Of a DNA stretch of 39,129 nucleotides, positions 1-8,422 are shown piece after piece. The stretch is taken from the NCBI GenBank assembly GCA_947627515.1, contig CANQWI010000004.1:1-39129 (forward strand), given 5' to 3'. The DNA comes from an uncultured Clostridia bacterium. GTDB lineage: Bacteria > Bacillota > Clostridia > Christensenellales > Borkfalkiaceae. Below the pieces are notes generated by a model. It searched no databases. It was given only the letters and a program-made list of their open reading frames with translations, and was not told the origin of the DNA. The position numbers and the translations under genes were made by a program. Position 1 is the stretch's first letter. The number at the start of each line of letters is the position of its first letter.

Positions 1-1116
1 GATATTGGCCTTCACCCACTTCAGACTGTCCAGCAGGTCCTGAGCGTCATGAGCAAGATCGGCGTCGTGCTCATCATGTTCTCCGCAGGCCTCGGTACAG
101 ACCTCAAAAAACTCAGGCAGACAGGCGTTGCGGCCATCGTGATCACCACCCTCGGCGTCGTTGTTCCCATGGGTCTCGGCACCCTTGTCGCATACCTCTT
201 TGCCCGCTTCGGCCTCATCCCCGATCAGGGCATCCTCTCCCAGCTTTTCTACGGAGCCATCCTCACCGCGACCTCCGTCTCCGTGACTGTGGCAGTTTTA
301 AAGGAGCTCGGCAAGCTCGATTCTGCCGTCGGGACCTCCATCGTAGCAGCAGCCGTGATCGACGACGTGATCGGGATCGTCATTCTGTCTGTTCTGACGG
401 GATTTTCGGGGGGAAGCCAAGGGGGCGGCTGGAATTGGTTTGACCCCGGTGCAGGGCTGGTCGTCCTCAAGATCCTTCTCTTCTTTGTGGCAGCAATCAC
501 GGTCGGTGTGGCACTCCGCAAGCTGTTCAACGTCATGGAGCGCAGGGCACCCCACAACCGTCGGGTGCCGATCATCTCGCTGGCGGCATGCTTTGTCTAT
601 GCCTATGTCGCGGAAAAGATCTTCGGCGTTGCGGATATCACGGGCGCTTATATTGCGGGCATCCTTCTCGGTGGCACGCTCTCCGAGACGCCCTATGTGG
701 AGAGCAAGGTCGACGAGATGGGCTATCTCATCTTTTCCCCCATCTTCTTTGCCTGTATCGGCATGAACAACATCGAATACTTTGCGGGGATCGATCTCAA
801 ATTCCTCGGCTTCGGTGCCGCCTTTGTCGCAGCAGGGCTCCTTGGAAAGCTCCTCGGCTGCGGTCTCGGCGCAAGGCTGTGTAAATTCTCATGGAGGGAC
901 AGCTTCCGCGTCGGGATCGGCATGATGGTGCGTGCCGAGGTCGTGCTCATCTGCACGGAAAAGGGCGTTGCGGCAGGGCTCGTCGACGCCAAAATTTACC
1001 CCTTTGTCATCGTGATCATCCTGCTCTCCTCCATCCTCACCCCCATTCTCATGAAGAGCTCCTATCGCAGAGAGGAGAGGAAGCAGTCAAATACACCGCA
1101 GCAGGAGTTATTATGA
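1..1116 (+). CDS. Cation:proton antiporter (Kef/NhaA-like CPA2 family), 5' truncated by window edge
   Basis: Frame open from base 1; hydrophobic multi-TM protein with LTATSVSVTVAVLKELGKLDSAVGTSIVAAAVIDDVIGIV and GAYIAGILLGGTL motifs typical of Na+/H+ exchangers. Confidence 0.88.
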   Translation, partial: DIGLHPLQTVQQVLSVMSKIGVVLIMFSAGLGTDLKKLRQTGVAAIVITTLGVVVPMGLGTLVAYLFARFGLIPDQGILSQLFYGAILTATSVSVTVAVLKELGKLDSAVGTSIVAAAVIDDVIGIVILSVLTGFSGGSQGGGWNWFDPGAGLVVLKILLFFVAAITVGVALRKLFNVMERRAPHNRRVPIISLAACFVYAYVAEKIFGVADITGAYIAGILLGGTLSETPYVESKVDEMGYLIFSPIFFACIGMNNIEYFAGIDLKFLGFGAAFVAAGLLGKLLGCGLGARLCKFSWRDSFRVGIGMMVRAEVVLICTEKGVAAGLVDAKIYPFVIVIILLSSILTPILMKSSYRREERKQSNTPQQELL

Positions 1117-2087
1117 ACTATCGCAGCATGGGAAAAACAGGGCTCAAGCTCTCTGAGGTCGCCCTCGGGAGCTGGGTCACCGACCTTTCGGACGCCTCAG
1201 CCGTCGAAAATGCCAAGGAAATCGTCGACAAGGCCTTTGCCCTCGGCGTGAACTTCTTCGACTGCGCGGATGCCTATTCGGGCGGGGAAGCGGAGCGGTT
1301 TTTGGGAAAAGCTCTCAAGGATCACCGCCGCGGCGAGTATGTCGTTTCATCAAAGGTCTTTTTCCCGATGGGACGGGGAGCCAATGAATGGGGACTTAGC
1401 CGCAAGCATATCAGGGAGCAGCTCGAAAGGACGCTTCAAAATATGCGGCTCGACTATCTTGACCTCTATTTCTGCCATCGATTCGATCCCACCACCCCCA
1501 TCGCGGAGACCGTCGAGATCCTCTCCGACCTCGTCAAGGAAGGCAAACTTCTATATTACGGCGTGTCCGAGTGGACGCCCGCGCAGATCGTTGAGGCGAT
1601 TTTGACGGCACAGCGGGACGGCAATCGGCCGCTCTCCGTCATTCAGCCGCAGTACAACATGGTGGACCGCTATATCGAGGATGAGATCGTCGGCATCTGT
1701 GAGCGGTTCGGCGTCGGCATTACCCCCTTCTCCCCCCTCTCGCAGGGTCTTTTGACGGGAAAATATCGCAAAAATGCCCCTCTGCCACAGGGCTCCCGCG
1801 CCACATGGCAGGCAGATAAGCAGATCAACAAGCTCCTCACCGAACAAAACCTCGACAAGGTCGAGCGGCTTTTAAAGGTCGCAGAGGAACTCAATGTCCC
1901 CCTCTCCGTGCTCGCCCTTACGTGGATCCTTCGGTTGAAGCAGGTGACGTCCGTCATTACGGGCGCAAGCAGAATGAGCCAGCTCGAGAGCAATGTCTCG
2001 GCAAGCGGGTTTGAGATCCCCGCCGACGCTCTCGGGGAGATCGATAAGATCCTCGATTATCATCCGTTTGTCAGAAGGATCGGATAA
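1113..2087 (+). CDS. Aldo/keto reductase (Kv-beta/YghZ-like)
   Basis: MNYRSMGKTGLKLSEVALGSW, FDCADAYSGGEAERFLGKAL, YYGVSEWTPAQIVEA, TPFSPLSQGLLTGKY. Start taken at 1113 (ATGA overlap with upstream stop) rather than ORF start 891. Confidence 0.92.
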   Translation: MNYRSMGKTGLKLSEVALGSWVTDLSDASAVENAKEIVDKAFALGVNFFDCADAYSGGEAERFLGKALKDHRRGEYVVSSKVFFPMGRGANEWGLSRKHIREQLERTLQNMRLDYLDLYFCHRFDPTTPIAETVEILSDLVKEGKLLYYGVSEWTPAQIVEAILTAQRDGNRPLSVIQPQYNMVDRYIEDEIVGICERFGVGITPFSPLSQGLLTGKYRKNAPLPQGSRATWQADKQINKLLTEQNLDKVERLLKVAEELNVPLSVLALTWILRLKQVTSVITGASRMSQLESNVSASGFEIPADALGEIDKILDYHPFVRRIG

Positions 2088-2101
2088 ATACCTCCACAAG
2101 C

Positions 2102-2129
2102 AACGCCCCCTTTACGGGGGCGTTTTTTA
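2102..2129 (+). terminator. Intrinsic terminator after aldo/keto reductase
   Basis: AACGCCCCC-TTTAC-GGGGGCGTT followed by T-run. Confidence 0.85.
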
Positions 2130-3896
2130 CTCGACTGTGACGCTCTTGGCGAGATTGCGGGGCTTGTCGGGGTCATTCCCGCGAGCGATCGAGACATAAT
2201 AGGCCAAAAGCTGCAGCGGTATGACCGAGAGGATGGGTGAAAAATCGGACGGACATTTCGGGATGAGAACGGAGGATGCGATCTCTTTTTCCGTGCAAAA
2301 TTCCTCAAAGCAGGTGACAAGAAAGATGCTTGCGCCCCTTGCATAGGCCTCATGGACGGCATTCATCGTCTTTTCGGCAATGTCCCGCCGCGTCAAAATG
2401 GCAACAACGGGGGTAAACGGCTCGATCAGGGCAAGCGTCCCGTGCTTGAGCTCCCCCGCCGCATATCCTTCACTCGGAAGGTAGGAGATCTCCTTCAGCT
2501 TCAGGCTCCCCTCAAGGGCAGTGCACATATCGACGCCGCGGCCGATAAAGTAGACGCTTTTCGCTCCGACAAAATAGGGCACCCAGCCTCGCACCCCCTC
2601 GGCTGCCGCGATCGTCCTTGCCGCTCGCCGCTCGATGTGAGAAAGGGTCGGGACCCTCCTCCCCTTTACGGCCGCAAAGGCCTCCACGATGGAATACAGT
2701 GCCATAAGCTGGGCGTTGAAGCTCTTTGTCGCAGCAACGGCGACCTCCCGTCCCGCCCGCGTGTACAGAACGGCGTCGGCAAGTCGGGCAAGCGAGGAAT
2801 ATTTCACATTGACGACCGCAATGACAAAGGCACCTCTTCGCTTTGCGAGACGGACTGCGGCAAGGGTGTCTGCCGTTTCGCCGCTCTGACTGACCGCGAT
2901 CAAAAGAGTGCCCCTGCGCACGATCGGATCCATGTAGCGGTACTCGCTTGCAATGTCGACCTCGACGGGGATACGGCAGACCCTTTCCAGCGCAGCCTGA
3001 AAGCACAGTCCGCTGTGATACGCCGTCCCGCAGGCCACGACCTGGATATACTCTGTCTGACATAGTACTCTGTATAAGTCCAAATTGCAGAAGCTGCGGT
3101 CGATTTCCTCCTTGGAGGCTCTCAAAACCTCGGGGATATCGTCGATCTCCTTGCGCATGAAGTGACGATAGCCCCTGCGGTCCGCGGCCCCATCCTCGAG
3201 GTCAAACTCCATCCTCTCCCGCAAAGTTTTCTCCCCTGCAGCGTTAAAAATCTCGATTTCATCCCCCTTTAGCCTTGCAAAATCCCCGTCCTCGAGGGAG
3301 TAAAGACTCGCGTCCTTCTCCGCAACGGCGGGAATATCGCTCGCGACGACAAGGCCGTCCTTTGCTTTCCCGACGATCAGCGGGCTTCTCATGCGGGCGC
3401 AGACGACGGTGTCGGGCTCGCCCTCACAGAGCACCGCAAGCGCGTACGAGCCGACAAGCCTCGCGCAGCCCCTTCTTACGGCGTCAAGCAGATCCCCGCG
3501 GTATTCTGCGGCAATAAGATGGGCAATGACCTCGCTGTCGGTCTCCGATGCAAATGTTTCACCCTCCTCTATGCACTGCTTCTTTAATTTTTCGGCATTT
3601 TCGATGATACCGTTATGTACGAGCGTAATGCCACGAAAGGTGTGCGGATGAGCGTTTTCTGCTGTCACATCACCGTGCGTTGCCCAGCGGGTGTGACCGA
3701 TGCCGACCATGCCCCTCTCCGCTCTCGCGCTCTCGATCTCCTTAACGCGGCCGATTTTTTTGATGATCTTCAAAGTGCTTCCGTCCGAAAGGGCGATCCC
3801 AACCGAGTCATAGCCCCGATATTCGAGCGCGTAAAGGCCGTCGATGAGGACGGGGGCCGCTTGCCTTTTTCCGAGATATCCGACGATCCCGCACAT
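2127..3896 (-). CDS. glmS: Glutamine--fructose-6-phosphate aminotransferase (isomerizing)
   Basis: MCGIVGYLGKRQAAPVLIDGLYALEYRGYDSVGIAL (Cys1 amidotransferase), VVACGTAYHSG, SQSGETADTLAA, AKSVTVE C-terminus. Confidence 0.98.
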   Translation of the reverse strand: MCGIVGYLGKRQAAPVLIDGLYALEYRGYDSVGIALSDGSTLKIIKKIGRVKEIESARAERGMVGIGHTRWATHGDVTAENAHPHTFRGITLVHNGIIENAEKLKKQCIEEGETFASETDSEVIAHLIAAEYRGDLLDAVRRGCARLVGSYALAVLCEGEPDTVVCARMRSPLIVGKAKDGLVVASDIPAVAEKDASLYSLEDGDFARLKGDEIEIFNAAGEKTLRERMEFDLEDGAADRRGYRHFMRKEIDDIPEVLRASKEEIDRSFCNLDLYRVLCQTEYIQVVACGTAYHSGLCFQAALERVCRIPVEVDIASEYRYMDPIVRRGTLLIAVSQSGETADTLAAVRLAKRRGAFVIAVVNVKYSSLARLADAVLYTRAGREVAVAATKSFNAQLMALYSIVEAFAAVKGRRVPTLSHIERRAARTIAAAEGVRGWVPYFVGAKSVYFIGRGVDMCTALEGSLKLKEISYLPSEGYAAGELKHGTLALIEPFTPVVAILTRRDIAEKTMNAVHEAYARGASIFLVTCFEEFCTEKEIASSVLIPKCPSDFSPILSVIPLQLLAYYVSIARGNDPDKPRNLAKSVTVE

Positions 3897-5230
3897 CAGA
3901 GCACCTCCCCCGCGTGAAGGATAGCATGCTCGAGGTCAGAGATTGCCGCATTACACCCCTCCTCGTCGTATCCTTCTGCGAGAATGCGGAGCACCGGCTC
4001 TGTTCCCGATGCCCGAAGCAGGAGCCTTCCATCCGAGAGGTGACCGCGGGCCGCGTCAAGTGCCTCGGCAACGCTTTCACTGTTCAAAATCTCCTCCTTA
4101 CGGTCGACTCTGACATTTTTTACATGCTGAGGGACGCGTTGGAACCCCTCCACAAGGCAGGAAAGCGGGCATTTTCCTTGGATCATGGTTTCCATGACCT
4201 TGAGCGCGGTCAGAATGCCGTCCCCCGTCGCGGAGACCTTTCGGAAAATAATGTGCCCCGACTGCTCTCCCCCGAGCATATAGCCGCCGCTGACAAGCGC
4301 GTCATGCACCCACTTATCGCCTACCTCACAGCGGACAACCTCGATCCCCTCGCGTCCCAAGGAGTTCTCTAGGCCCGAATTGCTCATCACGGTCGCAACG
4401 ATCCCGTTGTTTTCAAGCTCCCCGCAGTTTTTCATGGCGCGGGCACTCAGATATAAAATTCCGTCCCCGTCGACGACATCCCCGCGTTCATCCACGCAGA
4501 TACAGCGATCCGCATCCCCGTCAAAGGCGAAGCCCACGTCGAGATCTCTCTCCGTGACAAGGGCACGAAGCGCGGAAATGTGCGTGGAGCCGCAATTTTC
4601 GTTAATATTTGTCCCATCGGGCTCCGCGCCGATCGCATACACCCTTGCCCCAAGCGCGTCAAAGACCGCCTTGGAGATCTGCCAAGCACTTCCGTTTGCG
4701 CAGTCGAGTCCCACCCGCATCCCCCGAAAGGAGGCGCGGGAAAGCGTCAGTAGGTATGCAAGATAGCGGTTTCTCCCCGCAACAAAGTCGACGGTCCTGC
4801 CGATCTCGTTCCCCGTCGCGAGCGGGATGCTTCCCCCGTCGATGTACTCCTCGACACGGCGCAGAATATGCTCCTCCAGCTTCTCTCCGTTGCCGTTAAA
4901 GAGCTTGATGCCGTTGTCCGTATAGCGGTTATGGCTCGCGGAGATCATGACGCCGCAGTCAAACCCCTCCGTGCGTGTGAGATAGGAGACGGATGGCGTA
5001 GTCGTGACATGAAGAAGATAGACGTCCGCACCCGACGCTGTCGCTCCCGCAGTCAGAGCATATTCAAACATATAGGAGGAAAGGCGGGTGTCCTTTCCGA
5101 CAAGCAGCCGTGCCCTTCTCCCATGTGAAAAAAATTTGCCGAGAAAGCGGCCGACACGAAATGCATGGATCGCGGTGAGCGTCTCATTTGCCCTTCCGCG
5201 AAAGCCGTCCGTACCGAAATATTTCCCCAA
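3896..5230 (-). CDS. glmM: Phosphoglucosamine mutase
   Basis: LGKYFGTDGFRGRAN start, MISASHNRYTDNGIKLF active-site Ser, DGDADRC metal loop, RASGTEPVLRI. TTG start at 5230 preferred (GGGAGG 6 nt upstream); ORF track ATG at 5269 lacks an SD. Confidence 0.95.
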   Translation of the reverse strand: MGKYFGTDGFRGRANETLTAIHAFRVGRFLGKFFSHGRRARLLVGKDTRLSSYMFEYALTAGATASGADVYLLHVTTTPSVSYLTRTEGFDCGVMISASHNRYTDNGIKLFNGNGEKLEEHILRRVEEYIDGGSIPLATGNEIGRTVDFVAGRNRYLAYLLTLSRASFRGMRVGLDCANGSAWQISKAVFDALGARVYAIGAEPDGTNINENCGSTHISALRALVTERDLDVGFAFDGDADRCICVDERGDVVDGDGILYLSARAMKNCGELENNGIVATVMSNSGLENSLGREGIEVVRCEVGDKWVHDALVSGGYMLGGEQSGHIIFRKVSATGDGILTALKVMETMIQGKCPLSCLVEGFQRVPQHVKNVRVDRKEEILNSESVAEALDAARGHLSDGRLLLRASGTEPVLRILAEGYDEEGCNAAISDLEHAILHAGEVL

Positions 5231-5294
5231 TTCATACCTCCCGCTCCCGCTGAGACGGGTGCAAGCCATCGTATGACGGAGAAATACTTTGTGT

Positions 5295-5328
5295 GAAAAA
5301 AGCCGATCCTGACCCTCAAGATCGACTT
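5295..5328 (-). terminator. Intrinsic terminator/attenuator-like hairpin between glpK and glmM
   Basis: Minus strand GTCGATC-TTGAGGGTCAG-GATCGGC-TTTTTT; 7-bp stem with one G.U then a T-run. Confidence 0.6.
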
Positions 5329-5330
5329 AT

Positions 5331-5369
5331 TATGTCTGACATACTATATATTATGTCTGGCATAGTACT
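5331..5369. promoter_or_regulatory. Tandem operator-like repeats upstream of glmM
   Basis: TATGTCTGACATA (5331-5343, perfect dyad) and TATGTCTGGCATA (5352-5364), spaced 21 bp. Confidence 0.5.
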
Positions 5370-5391
5370 TCGCAAAACAGTCAAAATGCCA

Positions 5392-6855
5392 TTAAAAATG
5401 CATCAATGCCCTCTTTTCCGCAATCAGATATGCGCGGTAGATGCGTTCTGCCTCCTCTCTTCTTTCGGGCACGAATACCCTCTCGCACTCCCTTCGACGC
5501 ACGATTTCGGAAAATTCCATCTCCCCCTTTGCATATGCGCACAGGTACGCCGCGCCGAGGGCGGTGCTCTCCCGCTCTTTAGGACGGTTGACGTTCGCGT
5601 CGAGAATGTCCGACTGAAGCTGCATCAGGAAGTTGTTTTCGGATGCACCTCCGTCGCACTTTATCTCCTTAAGAAGGAGCCCGCTGTCCTGCGTCATGCA
5701 GTCTAAAAGCTCCCTCGCGCCGCAAGCGATGCTCTCGAGAACAGCACGAACGATGTGCGCCCTTGTCGTACCCCGTGTAATGCCGCACAGCATCCCGCGC
5801 GCCTCGCTGTCCCAATAGGGTGCGCCCAGCCCCGTAAAGGCGGGGACAAAGGAGACGCCGCCCGAATCCCTGACGGAGAGTGCAAGTCGCTCGCTCTCTG
5901 AGGAGGTCGATATCAGCTCCAGCCCGTCGCGCAGCCATTGCACGGAGGAGCCAGCATGAAAGACGCTCCCCTCGAGTGCGTAGCAGGTTTTCCCGCCGAC
6001 CTGATAGGCGATCGTCGAGAGAAGCCCCTTCTTCGACGAAATACACCTTTCTCCCGTATGAAAGAGCAAGAAGAGCCCTGTCCCGTAAGTAATTTTCCCC
6101 TCTCCTGCGGAGATGGCAGCCTGTCCGATGAGCGCGGATTGCTGATCGCCCGCCACGCCTGCGATCGAAACTCTGCTCCCGCCGATATTGGCGACCCCGA
6201 ATTCGGCATCCGAAGCGCGGACCTCGGGCAGGATCTCGCGGGGGATCCCGAAAAAGTTTAAAAGCTCCTCGTCGTAATCAAGCTTATGGATGTCATAGAG
6301 CATTGTGCGCGAGGCATTCGTCACATCCGTCGCAAATGTCCCGCCCTCTGTCAGCTTAAAGATGAGATAGCTGTCAATGGTTCCCGCGCAGAGATTACCC
6401 TCCTCAAGAAGCTCCCTTGCGGCGGGGATGTGATCGATCGCCCATTTGATCTTGCTCGCAGAAAAATAGGCGTCATTCGTAAGCCCCGTGCGCTCATGCA
6501 CGATTTTTACAATTTCCTCAGGCATGCTCCTGCAAAACTCGCTCGTGCGCCTGCACTGCCAGACGATTGCAGGGCAAATAGGCTCTCCCGTCTCCCTGTT
6601 CCAGAGGACGACCGTCTCCCGCTGGTTCGTGATCCCGATGCCCACTGCCCTTCCCTTGGCAAGGGCAAGGCAGTCGTTGAGCACATAGGCCGCCTTGAAA
6701 TAGATCTCATTGGCGTCCTGCTCGACCCAGCCCGGGAAGGGATATTTACTCTCGACCTCCTGCTGAGCCCTATGGACGAACACGCCCCGCTCGATGTCAT
6801 AGAGAAAGGCGCGGATGCTTGTCGTGCCCGCATCCAAGGCGATCACATACTTCAC
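5392..6855 (-). CDS. glpK: Glycerol kinase
   Basis: MKYVIALDAGTTSIRAFLYD, GIGITNQRETVVLWNRETGEPICPAIVWQCRRT, PAFTGLGAPYWDSEARG, KCDGGASENNFLMQLQSDIL, ESTALGAAYLC. Confidence 0.95.
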   Translation of the reverse strand: MKYVIALDAGTTSIRAFLYDIERGVFVHRAQQEVESKYPFPGWVEQDANEIYFKAAYVLNDCLALAKGRAVGIGITNQRETVVLWNRETGEPICPAIVWQCRRTSEFCRSMPEEIVKIVHERTGLTNDAYFSASKIKWAIDHIPAARELLEEGNLCAGTIDSYLIFKLTEGGTFATDVTNASRTMLYDIHKLDYDEELLNFFGIPREILPEVRASDAEFGVANIGGSRVSIAGVAGDQQSALIGQAAISAGEGKITYGTGLFLLFHTGERCISSKKGLLSTIAYQVGGKTCYALEGSVFHAGSSVQWLRDGLELISTSSESERLALSVRDSGGVSFVPAFTGLGAPYWDSEARGMLCGITRGTTRAHIVRAVLESIACGARELLDCMTQDSGLLLKEIKCDGGASENNFLMQLQSDILDANVNRPKERESTALGAAYLCAYAKGEMEFSEIVRRRECERVFVPERREEAERIYRAYLIAEKRALMHF

Positions 6856-6880
6856 GGAATCCCTCCTGCTTTGCAGCTTT

Positions 6881-7732
6881 CTAACGAATTTGTGCGAATT
6901 TTAAAATATTTTTGTAAATTTCTGTATCCGACGGCAGGAATGTATTGAACAGGATCTTCATTTTACTACGCGTCTTCATTTTCCAGTTAAGTACGGTCCC
7001 CGTCGCGATCTCTGCCGCGGCCTCCCGAGGGAAATTAAAGACGCCCGTCGAGACACAGCAGAAGGCAATGCTCCCCATCCCCGCCTCCTCAGCGAGATTC
7101 AGACAGGAAATATAGCAGGAACGGAGCGCACCGCGATCCTCACGCGAGGGCTCCCCCGCGATCATCGGGCCGACGGTGTGAAGCACATATTTGCTCGGAA
7201 GATTGTACGCCCGTGTGAGCTTTGCCCCGCCGCATTCCTCCTCCTGCGTCTGCGTTGCCATAAGCTTGGCACAATCGTCGCGTAGCTGCATTCCCGCAAA
7301 GGAGTGGATCACGTTGTCGATGCAATTATGACCCGCAAGAAAGCACCCGAGCAGCGACGAATTTGCGGCGTTGACAATGCCATCCGTCGCAAGACGCGTG
7401 ATATCGCCCTCCCAAAGTCCGATCCCGTATTCTCCGAAAGGGATCTCGTTCTCCGTGAGGATCCCTCTTTCGACGGTCTCCGTCCAGAAGAGCTCGTCCT
7501 GTATCCTGAGGATGTGCTCGGGGATCGGATGCGGCATCCGTCTGTTCATGAGGCGTCGGATCATGTCTCTCCGTCTCGCATAGGGGGCGTTGAACGCTGC
7601 GATCATGCCCTGCTCCCTGAGCAAAAACTTGAGGAGCTCATTGCAATGCGCATTTTTCTCCTCCTCGCTAAGCAGCGCAGGGCGGGGACGGGGCGACAGG
7701 TCGATGATCTTCTCCGTTTCCTTGAACGTCAT
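6881..7732 (-). CDS. Zinc-type macrodomain protein-ADP-ribose hydrolase
   Basis: WEGDITRLATDGIVNAANSSLLGCFLAGHNCIDNVIHSFAGMQLR, GGAKLTRAYNLPSKYVLHTVGP, FCCVSTGVFNFP. Start at 7732 (MTFKETEK) with GGGAGG SD. Confidence 0.9.
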   Translation of the reverse strand: MTFKETEKIIDLSPRPRPALLSEEEKNAHCNELLKFLLREQGMIAAFNAPYARRRDMIRRLMNRRMPHPIPEHILRIQDELFWTETVERGILTENEIPFGEYGIGLWEGDITRLATDGIVNAANSSLLGCFLAGHNCIDNVIHSFAGMQLRDDCAKLMATQTQEEECGGAKLTRAYNLPSKYVLHTVGPMIAGEPSREDRGALRSCYISCLNLAEEAGMGSIAFCCVSTGVFNFPREAAAEIATGTVLNWKMKTRSKMKILFNTFLPSDTEIYKNILKFAQIR

Positions 7733-7786
7733 GGAGCCTCCCTTCCTTGAAGGATCAGTTTGCGTGAAATCATTCACTCTGACAAT

Positions 7787-7815
7787 ATTATACGATATCC
7801 GTGCAACTTTTTCAA
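7787..7815 (-). promoter_or_regulatory. Sigma70-type promoter of macrodomain gene
   Basis: Minus strand TTGAAA-N17-TATAAT. Confidence 0.7.
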
Positions 7816-7834
7816 TACCCATTCTTTAAAATCG

Positions 7835-7863
7835 TTGATTTTTCGGGAAATTTGCTTTATACT
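7835..7863 (+). promoter_or_regulatory. Sigma70-type promoter of PH-domain gene
   Basis: TTGATT-N17-TATACT; -10 ends 7 nt before the ATG. Confidence 0.65.
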
Positions 7864-7870
7864 TTAAGAT

Positions 7871-8383
7871 ATGGAAGACAACACTCAAAAGGGTCAGGTC
7901 CACAAATTTCCGTTCAGGTTCTCCCCGACGATGCTGCTCGTCCTCATCCTCCTGCTCTCACTCTGCGCGGCAGGCTTCGGACTCACGCTCTGGCAGTTTT
8001 TGGATTTTTTAAAGGGTGACCTCGGCTCTGCATGGGAATGGATGAAATATCTTCTGATGTTCCTTGTCTGCGGTCTGCTCTTTATCCTTGTCGTCGCGAT
8101 GCTGATAAAATCGCAGTACCTCATCACAGACAGGGAGCTCGTATTGCAGTTCGGCTTTATCCGTACGCGGTATGAGCTCAAGAAGATCCGCTCCGTGCGA
8201 CATTTTATGGGCTCGGGCAGGCTTGCGGTCTATTTCGACGATATGAAAAACCAATACTCCGTCATTGTGATCAAGGAAAGCTGGTTCGACGCCTTTGTGA
8301 AGGCACTCAAGGAGAAAAACGAGGACATTGAATTTGACTTCACCTCCGCTGAAGAGGAGGAGGAATGGAAAAGGAAGAAATAA
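7871..8383 (+). CDS. Small membrane protein, two TM helices plus bacterial PH-like domain
   Basis: Two hydrophobic segments then YLITDRELVLQFGFIRTRYELKKIRSVRHFMGSGRLAVYFDDMKNQYSVIVIKESWFDAFVKALKEKNEDIEF, typical bPH pattern. Confidence 0.7.
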   Translation: MEDNTQKGQVHKFPFRFSPTMLLVLILLLSLCAAGFGLTLWQFLDFLKGDLGSAWEWMKYLLMFLVCGLLFILVVAMLIKSQYLITDRELVLQFGFIRTRYELKKIRSVRHFMGSGRLAVYFDDMKNQYSVIVIKESWFDAFVKALKEKNEDIEFDFTSAEEEEEWKRKK

Positions 8384-8422
8384 AAAATATCGCCCTTCCA
8401 ATCAAGGAAGCGGCGATTTTTT
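8383..8422 (+). terminator. Intrinsic terminator, probably bidirectional
   Basis: ATCGCCcTTCC-aatcaa-GGAAgcGGCGAT flanked by A-run and T-run. Confidence 0.75.

Noticed and set aside
3880-3910. glmS ribozyme expected in Firmicutes
   Set aside because: glmM stop and glmS start abut at 3896, leaving no space for the ribozyme in this junction; none recognised upstream of glmM.
2352-5128. Plus-strand ORFs opposite glmS/glmM
   Set aside because: No recognisable domains; glmS and glmM are certain on the minus strand.
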